Shown here piece by piece: positions 9,076 to 17,474 of a stretch of 54,310 nucleotides of DNA (its first letter is position 1; each line of letters begins with the position of its first letter). Under the pieces are notes generated by a model. That model had not been told where the DNA came from, ran no database searches, and saw nothing but the letters and a program-made list of their open reading frames with translations. The stretch is from assembly GCF_026191635.1 (NCBI RefSeq), contig NZ_JAKRRW010000031.1, positions 1 through 54,310 on the forward strand, written 5' to 3'. The stretch comes from Photobacterium obscurum (lineage in GTDB: Bacteria; Pseudomonadota; Gammaproteobacteria; Enterobacterales; Vibrionaceae). The translations under genes were made by a program, and so were the position numbers.

Positions 9076-9345
9076 ATGGCTAAGGGGCAATCTTTGCAAG
9101 ACCCGTTTTTGAATGCGCTGCGTCGTGAAAGAATACCGGTCTCTATTTACTTGGTTAATGGCATCAAACTTCAGGGCCAGATCGAGTCGTTTGATCAGTT
9201 TGTGATCCTACTTAAAAACACTGTTAATCAGATGGTATATAAGCATGCGATCTCTACTGTGGTTCCGGCTCGTCCAGTGAACCACCACCATGCAGGCGAC
9301 CGTCCGGCTCCTGCTGAGCGTTCTCAAGAGAAAACAGAAGAATAA
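9076..9345 (+). CDS. hfq: RNA chaperone Hfq
   Basis: Hfq is the hexameric Sm-like chaperone that pairs small RNAs with mRNAs. The 89-residue protein has the Sm1 motif (DPFLNALRRERIPVSIYLVNG, then IKLQGQIESFDQFVILLKN), the Sm2 motif YKHAISTVVP, and a short acidic tail. A Shine-Dalgarno AAGGAAAAG lies just upstream. hflX starts 26 bp downstream, in the usual hfq-hflX-hflK-hflC order. Confidence 0.98.
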   Translation: MAKGQSLQDPFLNALRRERIPVSIYLVNGIKLQGQIESFDQFVILLKNTVNQMVYKHAISTVVPARPVNHHHAGDRPAPAERSQEKTEE

Positions 9346-9371
9346 TTATTCTTCGATAAGGAGTTGATTGC

Positions 9372-10661
9372 TTGTTTGACCGTTATGAAGCCGGTGAGCA
9401 GGCTATTCTTGTTCATATCAACTTCACGCAAGAAGGGGAATGGGAAGACTTAAGCGAGTGTGAAATGCTGGTCTCCTCGGCGGGAGTGAATACGCTACGT
9501 GTTATTACAGGTAGTCGTAAAACTCCCCACCCTAAGTATTACGTGGGCGAAGGTAAAGCACAGGAAATTGCCGAAGCGGTTCGAGCTGAAGAAGCCGAGA
9601 TCGTGATATTCAACCACTCCCTCTCTCCAGCGCAAGAGCGTAATTTGGAGCAGATATGCAAATGTAGGGTATTAGACCGTACGGGTCTGATCCTCGATAT
9701 TTTTGCCCAGCGCGCGCGTACCCATGAGGGTAAGCTACAGGTTGAGCTTGCTCAGCTACGCCATATTTCTACTCGATTGATCCGCGGTTGGACTCACCTT
9801 GAACGACAGAAAGGTGGTATCGGCTTGCGTGGTCCGGGTGAAACTCAGCTGGAAACGGATCGCCGTTTATTACGAGACCGGATCAAAACAATCTTACGTA
9901 GATTGGAAAAGGTTTCGAAGCAGCGTGATCAGGGGCGTAGAGCCAGAAACCGGGCTGAAATACCCACTCTCTCATTGGTTGGCTATACCAATGCGGGTAA
10001 ATCGACGTTGTTCAACCGAGTCACAAATGCTGGGGTCTATGCGGCCGATCAGTTGTTTGCGACCCTGGATCCAACCCTGCGCAAGATTGACGTTGCCGAT
10101 GTCGGCCCATCGATTTTAGCGGATACCGTTGGGTTTATTCGTCACTTACCCCATGATTTGGTGGCTGCATTCAAGGCAACACTGAAAGAAACCCAAGAAG
10201 CAAGTTTGTTATTGCATGTGGTGGATGCGAGTGATGAGCGTTTTCGCGACAATATTGATGCGGTAAATAACGTGCTGGAAGAGATCGATGCCGATGACGT
10301 ACCGGTCCTTATTGTGATGAACAAAATCGACAATCTGGATGGGGCCGAGCCGCGTATCGAAAGAGACGAAGACGGGATTCCCCGTCGAGTTTGGGTGTCA
10401 GCGATTGAAGGGGTGGGTATCGACCTGCTGTTTGAAGCGCTCACCGAACGTTTGTCTGGCACTATGGTGAAACACACTTTGTGCTTGCCGCCACATCTGA
10501 TTGGTCGCTATCGCAGTAAGTTTTATCAGCTTGGATGTATTTTGCGCGAAGAATATGAGTCTGATGGCAGCCTGACGATTGATATTCGTTTACCGTTGGC
10601 AGAGTGGTCTCGGTTACAAAAAAGAGAAAGTACTTCGTTAGATGACTTTATCGTTGCTTAA
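9372..10661 (+). CDS. hflX: Ribosome-rescue GTPase HflX
   Basis: HflX is a GTPase that binds the 50S subunit and splits stalled ribosomes. The 429-residue protein has the N-terminal HflX domain (VITGSRKTPHPKYYVGEGKA), the glycine-rich GGIGLRGPGETQLETDRR linker, and G motifs GYTNAGKSTLFN (G1), DTVGFI (G3) and NKID (G4). The start is TTG at 9372. It is supported by AAGGAG at 9358-9363, 8 bp upstream, and by an N-terminus (MFDRYEAGEQAILVHI) like that of E. coli. Confidence 0.96.
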   Translation: MFDRYEAGEQAILVHINFTQEGEWEDLSECEMLVSSAGVNTLRVITGSRKTPHPKYYVGEGKAQEIAEAVRAEEAEIVIFNHSLSPAQERNLEQICKCRVLDRTGLILDIFAQRARTHEGKLQVELAQLRHISTRLIRGWTHLERQKGGIGLRGPGETQLETDRRLLRDRIKTILRRLEKVSKQRDQGRRARNRAEIPTLSLVGYTNAGKSTLFNRVTNAGVYAADQLFATLDPTLRKIDVADVGPSILADTVGFIRHLPHDLVAAFKATLKETQEASLLLHVVDASDERFRDNIDAVNNVLEEIDADDVPVLIVMNKIDNLDGAEPRIERDEDGIPRRVWVSAIEGVGIDLLFEALTERLSGTMVKHTLCLPPHLIGRYRSKFYQLGCILREEYESDGSLTIDIRLPLAEWSRLQKRESTSLDDFIVA

Positions 10662-10718
10662 TGGACTGCTAGAGTAATAAGAAAAACTGTCGTCATATCA
10701 TATTGATGGAGTTCTATA

Positions 10719-11879
10719 ATGGCGTGGAATGAGCCTGGAAACAACGGCGGCCGTGATAAAGACCCTTGGGGGAATAATAATCGCGGTGGTCGTGATCAAG
10801 GTCCACCGGATCTCGATGAGGTTTTTTCAAAACTGAGTCGTAAGTTCGGTGGCATTTTGGGAAATAAAAAAGGACCTTCGGCTGGTGGCAGTGCTGCCGG
10901 TTTGGGGGCGATAGCGGTACTAGCTGCTGCGGTATGGGGTTTCTCTGGTTTCTATACCATTGGTGAAGCGGAGCGAGGCGTGGTTCTACGCTTTGGTAAG
11001 TTTTACGAGATGGTCGATCCTGGTCTGAATTGGAAGCCGACGTTCATTGACGAAGTGACACCAGTCAACGTTCAGGCTATCCGTTCTCTGCGCAGCTCCG
11101 GCCTTATGCTGACCAAAGACGAAAACGTACTGAAAGTTGAAATGGATGTTCAGTACCGTGTGTCAGATGCCAACAAGTATCTGTTTAGCGTGACCAACGC
11201 CGATGACAGTTTGCGTCAGGCTACCGATTCAGCACTGCGTGCGGTAATTGGTGACTCGGCGATGGATGAGGCATTGACGACGGGCCGTCAGACTATTCGT
11301 GCCAACACCCAGGAAGCGATCGACAAGATTATCCAGACCTATGATATGGGTATTTTCGTTGTCGATGTGAACTTCCAGTCAGCGCGTCCGCCGGAAGCGG
11401 TGAAAGATGCGTTTGATGATGCTATCGCAGCGCGAGAAGATGAAGAGCGTTTCGTTCGTGAAGCCGAGGCCTACAGCAATGATATCTTGCCGAAAGCGAC
11501 CGGTCGTGCGGAGCGTCTGAAGAAGGAGGCTGAAGGTTATTCTGAGAAGGCAATCAACGGTGCGCTCGGTGAAGTGGCACAGTTTGAGAAGCTACTTCCA
11601 GAATACCAGGCTGCCCAGGAAGTTACCCGTAACCGCCTGTATCTGGAAACGATGGAACGCGTATACGGCAACACCAGCAAGGTAATGGTTGATTCCAACT
11701 CCAGCGGCAACTTGTTGTACCTGCCGTTAGACAAATTGATTAACCCGTCTGAGCAGGGCAGCAAGCCTAAGAGCAGCACATCAAGCGGCTCCTACGGTAT
11801 TGAGCTTGAGAAAGTCGAAACAACAGCCCCTATATCCACGGCTCCGCGTGGCGATACTGGCCGTCAAGGGAGATATTAA
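10719..11879 (+). CDS. hflK: FtsH-protease modulator HflK (SPFH family)
   Basis: HflK forms with HflC a large inner-membrane SPFH cage around the FtsH protease. The 386-residue protein has a glycine/asparagine-rich cytoplasmic N-terminus (about 1-60), one transmembrane segment near 64-85 (LGAIAVLAAAVWGFSGFYTI), then the SPFH/band-7 domain in the periplasm (AERGVVLRFGKF onward). The tail is rich in Ser, Thr and Gly. hflC follows after 2 bp. Confidence 0.96.
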   Translation: MAWNEPGNNGGRDKDPWGNNNRGGRDQGPPDLDEVFSKLSRKFGGILGNKKGPSAGGSAAGLGAIAVLAAAVWGFSGFYTIGEAERGVVLRFGKFYEMVDPGLNWKPTFIDEVTPVNVQAIRSLRSSGLMLTKDENVLKVEMDVQYRVSDANKYLFSVTNADDSLRQATDSALRAVIGDSAMDEALTTGRQTIRANTQEAIDKIIQTYDMGIFVVDVNFQSARPPEAVKDAFDDAIAAREDEERFVREAEAYSNDILPKATGRAERLKKEAEGYSEKAINGALGEVAQFEKLLPEYQAAQEVTRNRLYLETMERVYGNTSKVMVDSNSSGNLLYLPLDKLINPSEQGSKPKSSTSSGSYGIELEKVETTAPISTAPRGDTGRQGRY

Positions 11880-11881
11880 TT

Positions 11882-12874
11882 ATGCGTAAGTTAATGATCC
11901 CAGTGATTGTCATCTTTATTGCCGCGCTGCTGATGTCGATGTTCATCGTACAGGAAGGCGAGCGCGGTATTGTGGTTCGGTTTGGCCGGATCCTGAAAGA
12001 CAACAATACTGAAATTGCACGTATCTACGAACCGGGTCTGCACTTCAAGGTGCCGGTATTCGACCGTGTACGTATGCTTGATGCTCGTATCCAGACCATG
12101 GATGACCAGGCCGACCGCTTTGTAACGTCAGAGAAAAAAGACGTGATCATCGATACCTATGTAAAATGGCGTATCGAAGATTTCGGTCAGTACTACCTGA
12201 CAACCGGTGGCGGTGATGCTTCAACGGCAGAAGCGCTACTGAAACGTAAAGTGGTTGATAGCCTGCGTTCTGAAATTGGTTCGCGTGAGATCAAGCAAAT
12301 CGTTTCCGGCCCTGACCGTAACAGTAATGCTGTTGAGGAGACTTCTGAGTTAGATGATGCTCCTGCTACAGAAATTGTTGCAGAGGTCGCTCCTCGCAAA
12401 GAGGTGGAAGGCCAGCGTGATCAAATCATGGCTAATGTACTGGCTGATATCAAGATAAGCGCAATGAAAGACTTGGGTGTTGAAGTGGTTGACTTCCGTA
12501 TGAAGAAAATCAACTTGCCTGATGAAATCAGTGAGTCTATCTATCGTCGTATGCGTGCCGAGCGTGAGTCTGTCGCGCGTAAGCACCGCTCTCAAGGTCG
12601 TGAGAAAGCGGAAGTTATCCGCGCTCAATCTGAGCTGGAAGTGGCGAAAATCCTGGCCGAAGCTGATCGTCAGGCACGTGTTGTACGCGGTACGGCTGAT
12701 GCAAAAACGGCAGAGATTTACTCTTCAGCGTTCAACAAGGATCCGGAGTTCTATAACTTCCTGCGTTCTTTGAAAGCGTACGAGAACAGCTTCAATTCGA
12801 AGAACGATATCTTGGTGGTTGATCCAAATACTGACTTCTTCAAGTACATGAAAGAATCAAGCGGTACTAACTAA
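11882..12874 (+). CDS. hflC: FtsH-protease modulator HflC (SPFH family)
   Basis: HflC is the partner of HflK. It has an N-terminal transmembrane anchor (IPVIVIFIAALLMSMFIV) followed directly by the band-7 domain (QEGERGIVVRFGRI) and a long helical stretch rich in Glu, Ala and Arg. Residues about 145-180 form an acidic insertion (NSNAVEETSELDDAPATE) between conserved blocks. A strong terminator follows 19 bp after the stop and closes the operon. Confidence 0.96.
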   Translation: MRKLMIPVIVIFIAALLMSMFIVQEGERGIVVRFGRILKDNNTEIARIYEPGLHFKVPVFDRVRMLDARIQTMDDQADRFVTSEKKDVIIDTYVKWRIEDFGQYYLTTGGGDASTAEALLKRKVVDSLRSEIGSREIKQIVSGPDRNSNAVEETSELDDAPATEIVAEVAPRKEVEGQRDQIMANVLADIKISAMKDLGVEVVDFRMKKINLPDEISESIYRRMRAERESVARKHRSQGREKAEVIRAQSELEVAKILAEADRQARVVRGTADAKTAEIYSSAFNKDPEFYNFLRSLKAYENSFNSKNDILVVDPNTDFFKYMKESSGTN

Positions 12875-12892
12875 GCCGATACTGATAAGCAT

Positions 12893-12924
12893 AAAGACAA
12901 GGCTTCGGCCTTGTCTTTTTTTTT
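12893..12924 (+). terminator. Rho-independent terminator after hflC
   Basis: An 11-bp stem AAAGACAAGGC / GCCTTGTCTTT with a TTCG tetraloop is followed by a long T tract. It ends the nnr-hflC operon. Confidence 0.92.
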
Positions 12925-12997
12925 GTCGTCAGATAATAATCAGGCATCAATATGCGGTGCCTCTTTTTGTACGATTAGCAAGATAAAGGTAGTAACA

Positions 12998-13192
12998 ATG
13001 AGTAAAGCAATCTGGTTAGCTCTAGGTTTAGTGCTGGTTTTTGAAGGGCTTGGGCCATTGCTTGCGCCAAGAGGCTGGCGTGAGATGGTCAGTCAGCTGA
13101 GCCAGCAAGATGATAATACCCTGCGCCGAATTGGCGGTTGCTTAGTGGCCGCTGGCAGCGTTATCGCTTACATGATGTACACTAGTATGTAA
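12998..13192 (+). CDS. yjeT: DUF2065 family small membrane protein (YjeT-like)
   Basis: This is a 64-residue membrane protein of unknown function. It has an N-terminal hydrophobic helix (IWLALGLVLVFEGLGPLLAP), a short polar middle (REMVSQLSQQDDNTLRRIGG) and a second hydrophobic helix at the C-terminus. It closely resembles E. coli YjeT in both sequence and position between hflC and purA. The frame is open from 12911, but that start would fall in the preceding terminator. ATG 12998 has AAGGT 7 bp upstream and fits the family length. Confidence 0.88.
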   Translation: MSKAIWLALGLVLVFEGLGPLLAPRGWREMVSQLSQQDDNTLRRIGGCLVAAGSVIAYMMYTSM

Positions 13193-13275
13193 ATCGCCCT
13201 GGCATGCAACCGTGACACTCTTCTTGCAGAATTATTCCCTATGGTTAAAAAATGACTGCAAGGCGTCCTTTAAGG

Positions 13276-13284
13276 TGCTAGAAT
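13276..13284 (+). promoter_or_regulatory. Extended -10 promoter of purA
   Basis: TGCTAGAAT is an extended -10 element (TGn plus TAGAAT) 30 bp before the purA start. No strong -35 is visible, as is common with extended -10 promoters. A partial PurR-like half site (ATGCAACCG) lies upstream at about 13204-13212, but its second half is poor. Confidence 0.5.
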
Positions 13285-13314
13285 CCCTTTTTAACTACTG
13301 ATAGACGAAGAAAG

Positions 13315-14631
13315 ATGGCAAATAATGTAGTCGTTCTTGGCACCCAATGGGGTGACGAAGGTAAGGGTAAGATCGTTGATCTTTTGACCGAAGATGCAAA
13401 GTATGTAGTACGCTACCAAGGTGGCCACAATGCAGGTCACACTCTTGTCATTGACGGTGAAAAAACTGTCCTTCACCTGATCCCATCAGGTATCCTGCGT
13501 GACAACGTTAAATGTATCATCGGTAACGGTGTTGTACTTTCTCCCGATGCACTGATGAAAGAAATGGGCCCGCTAGAAGAGCGTGGTATTCCAGTTCGTG
13601 AACGTCTGTTCCTGTCAGAAGCTTGTCCGCTAATCCTTCCGTATCACATCGCACTAGACCAGGCGCGTGAAATTGCTCGCGGTAAAAAAGCAATTGGTAC
13701 TACTGGTCGTGGTATCGGTCCTGCTTACGAAGATAAAGTTGCTCGTCGTGGCCTACGTGTTGGCGATCTATTCGATAAAGAAGCATTTGCTGAGAAGCTT
13801 AAAGAAGTTATGGCTTACCACAACTTCCAGCTTGAGCATTACTACAATGCCGAGCCTGTAAGCTACGATGAAGTACTTGAGACCATCATGTCTCAGGCTG
13901 ATATTCTAACTTCAATGGTTATCGACGTAACTAAAGAACTTGATGATGCTCGTCTGCGTGGCGACAAGATCATGTTCGAAGGTGCGCAAGGTACACTACT
14001 TGATATCGACCACGGTACTTACCCGTACGTAACCTCTTCAAACACGACGGCTGGTGGTGTTGCTGCAGGTTCTGGTTTCGGTCCTCGTCACCTGGGTTAC
14101 ATCCTGGGTATCGCGAAAGCATACTGTACCCGTGTTGGTGCAGGCCCATTCCCGACTGAGCTATACGATGGTCTAGATAAGCAAGACCCAGTTGGTAAGC
14201 ACCTAGGTGAAGTAGGTAACGAGTTTGGCGCAACGACTGGTCGTCTACGTCGTACTGGTTGGTTTGATGCGGTTGCTATGCGTCGTGCAATTCAGATCAA
14301 CTCAATCTCTGGTTTCTGCCTAACCAAGCTAGACGTATTGGATGGCCTGAAAGAAATCAAGATCTGTACTGGCTACAAGACTAAAGATGGCAAAATCCTA
14401 GAAGTATCTCCAATGGCGGCTGATGCTTACGAAGATCTGGAACTAATCTACGAAACAATGCCTGGCTGGTCTGAAACTACCTTCGGTGCTAAGTCTCTGG
14501 ATGCACTTCCACAAGCGGCTCTAGATTACATTGCACGTATCGAAGAGCTAACTGGTGTGCCAATCGACATCATCTCTACTGGTCCTGACCGTAACGAGAC
14601 AATCATCAAGGTTCACCCATACGGTGAGTAA
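13315..14631 (+). CDS. purA: Adenylosuccinate synthetase PurA
   Basis: PurA joins IMP and aspartate with GTP to form adenylosuccinate, the first committed step to AMP. The 438-residue protein has the N-terminal GTQWGDEGKGKIVD loop, GGHNAGHT, GTTGRGIGPAYEDK and the C-terminal GTP-binding STGPDRNETI. It uses many codons typical of highly expressed genes (GGT, CGT, CTA), unlike the low-expression neighbours. It is monocistronic, with its own promoter and terminator. Confidence 0.98.
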   Translation: MANNVVVLGTQWGDEGKGKIVDLLTEDAKYVVRYQGGHNAGHTLVIDGEKTVLHLIPSGILRDNVKCIIGNGVVLSPDALMKEMGPLEERGIPVRERLFLSEACPLILPYHIALDQAREIARGKKAIGTTGRGIGPAYEDKVARRGLRVGDLFDKEAFAEKLKEVMAYHNFQLEHYYNAEPVSYDEVLETIMSQADILTSMVIDVTKELDDARLRGDKIMFEGAQGTLLDIDHGTYPYVTSSNTTAGGVAAGSGFGPRHLGYILGIAKAYCTRVGAGPFPTELYDGLDKQDPVGKHLGEVGNEFGATTGRLRRTGWFDAVAMRRAIQINSISGFCLTKLDVLDGLKEIKICTGYKTKDGKILEVSPMAADAYEDLELIYETMPGWSETTFGAKSLDALPQAALDYIARIEELTGVPIDIISTGPDRNETIIKVHPYGE

Positions 14632-14656
14632 TCATCGATATTGATGAGCATGATTA

Positions 14657-14688
14657 GAAAAAACCAACCTCTAGGGGTTGGTTTTTTT
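14657..14688 (+). terminator. Rho-independent terminator after purA
   Basis: The stem AAAAAACCAACC / GGTTGGTTTTTTT has a 6-nt loop and a built-in T tract, 26 bp after the purA stop. Confidence 0.9.
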
Positions 14689-14808
14689 ATGCCTGCGGTT
14701 TTACCCGCGCTGGATGGGATGACACACCGTTGATTTCAGTGTGGGCTTTGCTTCCAAATTTGATTAAAGGGAGTTGCGTCAAATTTCTTGCCGTGTAATG
14801 AATTGCAG

Positions 14809-14831
14809 CGGCAAAAAATTGCCGTTTTTTT
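14809..14831 (+). terminator. Second terminator between purA and motX
   Basis: The stem CGGCAA / TTGCCG with an AAAA loop is followed by seven Ts. It lies about 120 bp after the purA terminator and just before the motX promoter. No annotated gene feeds it, so it either backs up purA termination or ends an unrecognised short transcript. Confidence 0.75.
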
Positions 14832-14842
14832 AATAAAGAGAT

Positions 14843-14869
14843 TAAAGTCTGATCCTTTCTCGCCGATAA
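14843..14869 (+). promoter_or_regulatory. Sigma-28 (FliA) promoter of motX
   Basis: TAAAGTCT at 14843-14850, an 11-bp spacer, and GCCGATAA at 14862-14869 match the flagellar sigma-28 consensus TAAAGTTT-N11-GCCGATAA with one mismatch. It lies 29 bp before the motX start and implies expression with the late flagellar genes. Confidence 0.88.
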
Positions 14870-14898
14870 GTTATCTACGGTTCAACAGAGATTAGTGA

Positions 14899-15525
14899 AT
14901 GAAACTGCACACACTGCTTCTTTCTACATTGCTGGCTGCGACACCTGCCCATGCATTAGAGGATGTAGGTGAGGCGGTCCCGGTATATACCGAAGCAGAA
15001 CTAATCCGGCTGTTTGACACTAATAGTCAGTTGAAGCAGGTGAAAGCGGATGATTGCCAGCTCGTGCAGGATATTGAAGCACGTGCTATACGTGTTGAAT
15101 CACCGGCCTACCAATTTCTGTATGGCGATATGCTGGCATGGGGAGTCTGTGTCGATCGTGATGTCGAGCTGGGTGTGTATTACATGCAGTCTGCCGCTCA
15201 TCAGGGTTCCCCCGCGGCCTTGGAGCAGCTGGGTCGCTACTACGCGACTGGCACCTTGGTTCAGCAGGACCGGGAGCGGGCGATCCCCTACCTGCGAGAA
15301 GCCGCATCCATGGGCAATGTCGATGCCCGTATTCAGCTCGCCGAATTATTGCTGAGCAACTACGGCAGTCCGTTGGATTTTGAAGACGCCTATCGCTGGT
15401 TGTATAACACCGTTACTGCCAGTCGAACCACTCACAGTAAAATTACCCGTTTGCGTCGCAGCTTGGAAACCCGTATGCCGGGCAATGTCATTGCCAGAGC
15501 GAAGCGGCGTGATACTTTTTGGTAA
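14899..15525 (+). CDS. motX: Sodium-driven polar flagellar motor protein MotX
   Basis: MotX is a periplasmic component that, with MotY, forms the T-ring and lets the PomAB sodium stator assemble around the polar flagellar motor. The 208-residue protein begins with a signal peptide (MKLHTLLLSTLLAATPAHA) and carries Sel1-like repeats over about 75-165, for example QGSPAALEQLGRYYATGTLV and MGNVDARIQLAELLLSNYG. Two cysteines (about C53 and C84) fit the family. The purA-motX neighbourhood is that of Vibrio. The gene sits behind a near-perfect sigma-28 promoter. Confidence 0.92.
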   Translation: MKLHTLLLSTLLAATPAHALEDVGEAVPVYTEAELIRLFDTNSQLKQVKADDCQLVQDIEARAIRVESPAYQFLYGDMLAWGVCVDRDVELGVYYMQSAAHQGSPAALEQLGRYYATGTLVQQDRERAIPYLREAASMGNVDARIQLAELLLSNYGSPLDFEDAYRWLYNTVTASRTTHSKITRLRRSLETRMPGNVIARAKRRDTFW

Positions 15526-15553
15526 GGCTGCAAGAGTTGATTACCACCAATGT

Positions 15554-15580
15554 AAAAAGAGAGGCCTGCTGGCCTCTCTT
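15554..15580 (-). terminator. Terminator of hmp
   Basis: The 10-bp stem AAGAGAGGCC / GGCCTCTCTT with a TGCT loop is followed on the minus strand by a T run (the A tract at 15554-15558). It lies 40 bp past the hmp stop. On the plus strand it has no strong T tract, though motX readthrough would also meet it. Confidence 0.85.
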
Positions 15581-15619
15581 CTGGTTTGGAAGGTTATCTT
15601 TTTATTGCCTTTCCGTTGC

Positions 15620-16804
15620 TTAGAGTACCTTGTGTGGGCCAAAGCACTCATAATGGAGACGATCTTCAGTGATCCCCATGTCAATCAACTGCTTGGCGAC
15701 ATGCTGCATGAAGCCGACAGGGCCACAGAAGTAATAGTGCATCGCGGTGTTTGCTAGCTCAGACTGAAGTTTGCTCAGATCCATCAGGCCTTCATACTGG
15801 AAGTCTTCTGCCGGGCGGTCAGAATCAAGTGGTTCGCGGTACCAAGTGGTTGCCGTAATGTGTTCATGCTGCTCGGCGAGAGCGTTGACGTGATTCTTAA
15901 AGGCATGCTGGGCGCCACTCTCGGTTGCGTGGAGCCAGTGAACCGGAGCTTGGTGTTCAGTCAGGGTTTCCAGCATTGACAAGGTTGGTGTCAGGCCGAC
16001 TCCGGCCGAGATCAGGGCGACTGGTGTTGCGGCCTCTACGTCGAGGATGAAATCACCCGCCGGGGCGGCTAACTGAACCTTGTCACCGACTTTTAGGGTG
16101 TCGTGCAGGTAGCCAGAAACCTTGCCGCCTTCTTCACGTTTGACCGAAATTCGGTAACTACCGGTACGGGAGGAAGAGGAGAGGCTGTATTGACGGATTT
16201 CCTGATATTCAAATTCATCCGGCTTGAGGTAGATCCCCAGGTATTGTCCCGGTTTGAAATCAGAGACTTCACCGTTATCAGTTGGCTTGAAGGTAAAGCT
16301 GGTGATCACATCGCTCTCTTGGACTTTTTCTGCCACTTCAAATTCTCGGGTACCTCGCCAGCCACCGTCTTTGCTGGCGTTTTCCTGGTAGATCGCTTCT
16401 TCACGCCGGATAAAAACATTTGCCAGAACTCCGTAAGCCTCGGCCCAGGCATCAAGAACTTCCTGACCTGGGGAAAACAGTTCATCAATGGTGGCAAGTA
16501 GGTGATCGCCAACAATGGCGTACTGTTCGGCGGTGATCATAAAGCTGGTGTGTTTGTGGGCAATTTTTTCGACCGCCGGCAGTAGGGCGGCCAAGTTGTC
16601 GATATTGTTTGCGTAACCGCAGATAGCGTTAAACAGGGCTTCGCGCTGATCGCCGTTGCGCTGGTTACTCATGTTGAAAATATCTTTTAGTTCAGGATTA
16701 TGGCTGAACATCCGCTGGTAGAAATGGGCCGTGAGCGCCGGACCGGTTTGGGCAAGCAACGGAGCAGTTGCTTTGACTGTATCGATGGTTTTTTGACTTA
16801 TCAT
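15620..16804 (-). CDS. hmp: Flavohemoglobin / nitric oxide dioxygenase
   Basis: Hmp converts NO plus O2 to nitrate using heme, FAD and NAD(P)H. The 394-residue protein has an N-terminal globin domain with proximal heme ligand H85 (IAHKHTSF). It continues with an FAD-binding ferredoxin-reductase domain (IRQYSLSSSS) and an NAD-binding domain (ISAGVGLTPTLSML). It is transcribed away from nsrR, and an NsrR-like operator lies 25 bp before its start, so NO-induced derepression is expected. Confidence 0.97.
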   Translation of the reverse strand: MISQKTIDTVKATAPLLAQTGPALTAHFYQRMFSHNPELKDIFNMSNQRNGDQREALFNAICGYANNIDNLAALLPAVEKIAHKHTSFMITAEQYAIVGDHLLATIDELFSPGQEVLDAWAEAYGVLANVFIRREEAIYQENASKDGGWRGTREFEVAEKVQESDVITSFTFKPTDNGEVSDFKPGQYLGIYLKPDEFEYQEIRQYSLSSSSRTGSYRISVKREEGGKVSGYLHDTLKVGDKVQLAAPAGDFILDVEAATPVALISAGVGLTPTLSMLETLTEHQAPVHWLHATESGAQHAFKNHVNALAEQHEHITATTWYREPLDSDRPAEDFQYEGLMDLSKLQSELANTAMHYYFCGPVGFMQHVAKQLIDMGITEDRLHYECFGPHKVL

Positions 16805-16828
16805 GACTTACTTTACTTTCTTATATTA

Positions 16829-16851
16829 AAGTTATATTTATAATGCACCTT
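16829..16851. promoter_or_regulatory. NsrR operator 1 (hmp side)
   Basis: The 23-bp site consists of AAGTTATATTT, a central A, and TAATGCACCTT. It agrees with the gammaproteobacterial NsrR consensus (AAGATGYATTT, one or two bases, AATRCATCTT) at about 20 of 23 positions. It lies 25 bp upstream of the hmp start. Confidence 0.75.
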
Positions 16852-16853
16852 AT

Positions 16854-16876
16854 AAGTTGTATCTGATCTGTATCTT
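16854..16876. promoter_or_regulatory. NsrR operator 2 (nsrR side)
   Basis: A second 23-bp site (AAGTTGTATCT, G, ATCTGTATCTT) matches the NsrR consensus at about 18 of 23 positions. Its centre is 25 bp from that of site 1, and it lies 43 bp before the nsrR start. This suggests separate control of the two divergent promoters, including autoregulation. Confidence 0.6.
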
Positions 16877-16918
16877 TTAGTCAATAACCAGATTAAAATG
16901 GCAGCAGGAGGAGTTATT

Positions 16919-17350
16919 GTGCAGCTAACAAGTTTTACCGATTATGGCCTACGGGCCCTGATATACCTGGCAACATTACCGGAAGGGGAGTTGGCCAGTA
17001 TTTCAAAAGTGACCGAAATTTACAGTGTGTCACGTAACCATATGGTCAAAATTATTAATAAATTGGGCCAGCTCGGTTATGTCGAAACCGTGCGCGGCAA
17101 AAATGGCGGTATTCGCCTGGGAATGCCTGCGGACAAAATTATCCTCGGGGACGTGGTACGTGCAATTGAGCCCTTGCAGATAGTGAACTGCAGTGAAGAA
17201 TTTTGCCATATTACACCGGCTTGCCGCCTGAAAGGGATCTTGGATTCGGCAAGGCTCGCGTTTTTAGCCGAACTTGATCAGCATACGCTGGCCAGTATGA
17301 TCACGGATAACCCGCCGCTGCGTGTGCTGCTGGATCGTCCTGTCGCATAA
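16919..17350 (+). CDS. nsrR: Nitric oxide-sensing repressor NsrR
   Basis: NsrR is an Rrf2-family repressor whose Fe-S cluster is destroyed by NO, which derepresses hmp and related genes. The 143-residue protein has the winged helix (SVSRNHMVKIINKLGQLGYV) and the three cluster cysteines C91, C96 and C102 (NCSEEFCHITPAC). The start is GTG 16919 with the strong Shine-Dalgarno AGGAGGAG (16906-16913) 5 bp upstream. The longer frame from ATG 16898 would include that ribosome-binding site and is less likely. Confidence 0.96.
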   Translation: MQLTSFTDYGLRALIYLATLPEGELASISKVTEIYSVSRNHMVKIINKLGQLGYVETVRGKNGGIRLGMPADKIILGDVVRAIEPLQIVNCSEEFCHITPACRLKGILDSARLAFLAELDQHTLASMITDNPPLRVLLDRPVA

Positions 17351-17436
17351 TTGTGTAGCCAACCAATAACTTCTTAAATTATTCAGTGGAGCAAAGAAAT
17401 TGAACTTTGCTCCCGTCTGTTCACCTATGGCCCGGA

Positions 17437-17442
17437 TATACT
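17437..17442 (+). promoter_or_regulatory. Possible -10 box of rnr
   Basis: TATACT lies 33 bp before the preferred rnr start. No good -35 is visible at the right distance. If used, it places the transcript start downstream of the TTG at 17400 and rules out the longer rnr frame. Confidence 0.3.
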
Positions 17443-17474
17443 ATGGTTATATCTTCGCCAATATGGATCTGCTT

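Noticed and set aside
13204..13219. PurR-like site before purA
   Set aside because: The left half GCAANCG is perfect but the right half fails at three positions. It is too weak to list as an operator.
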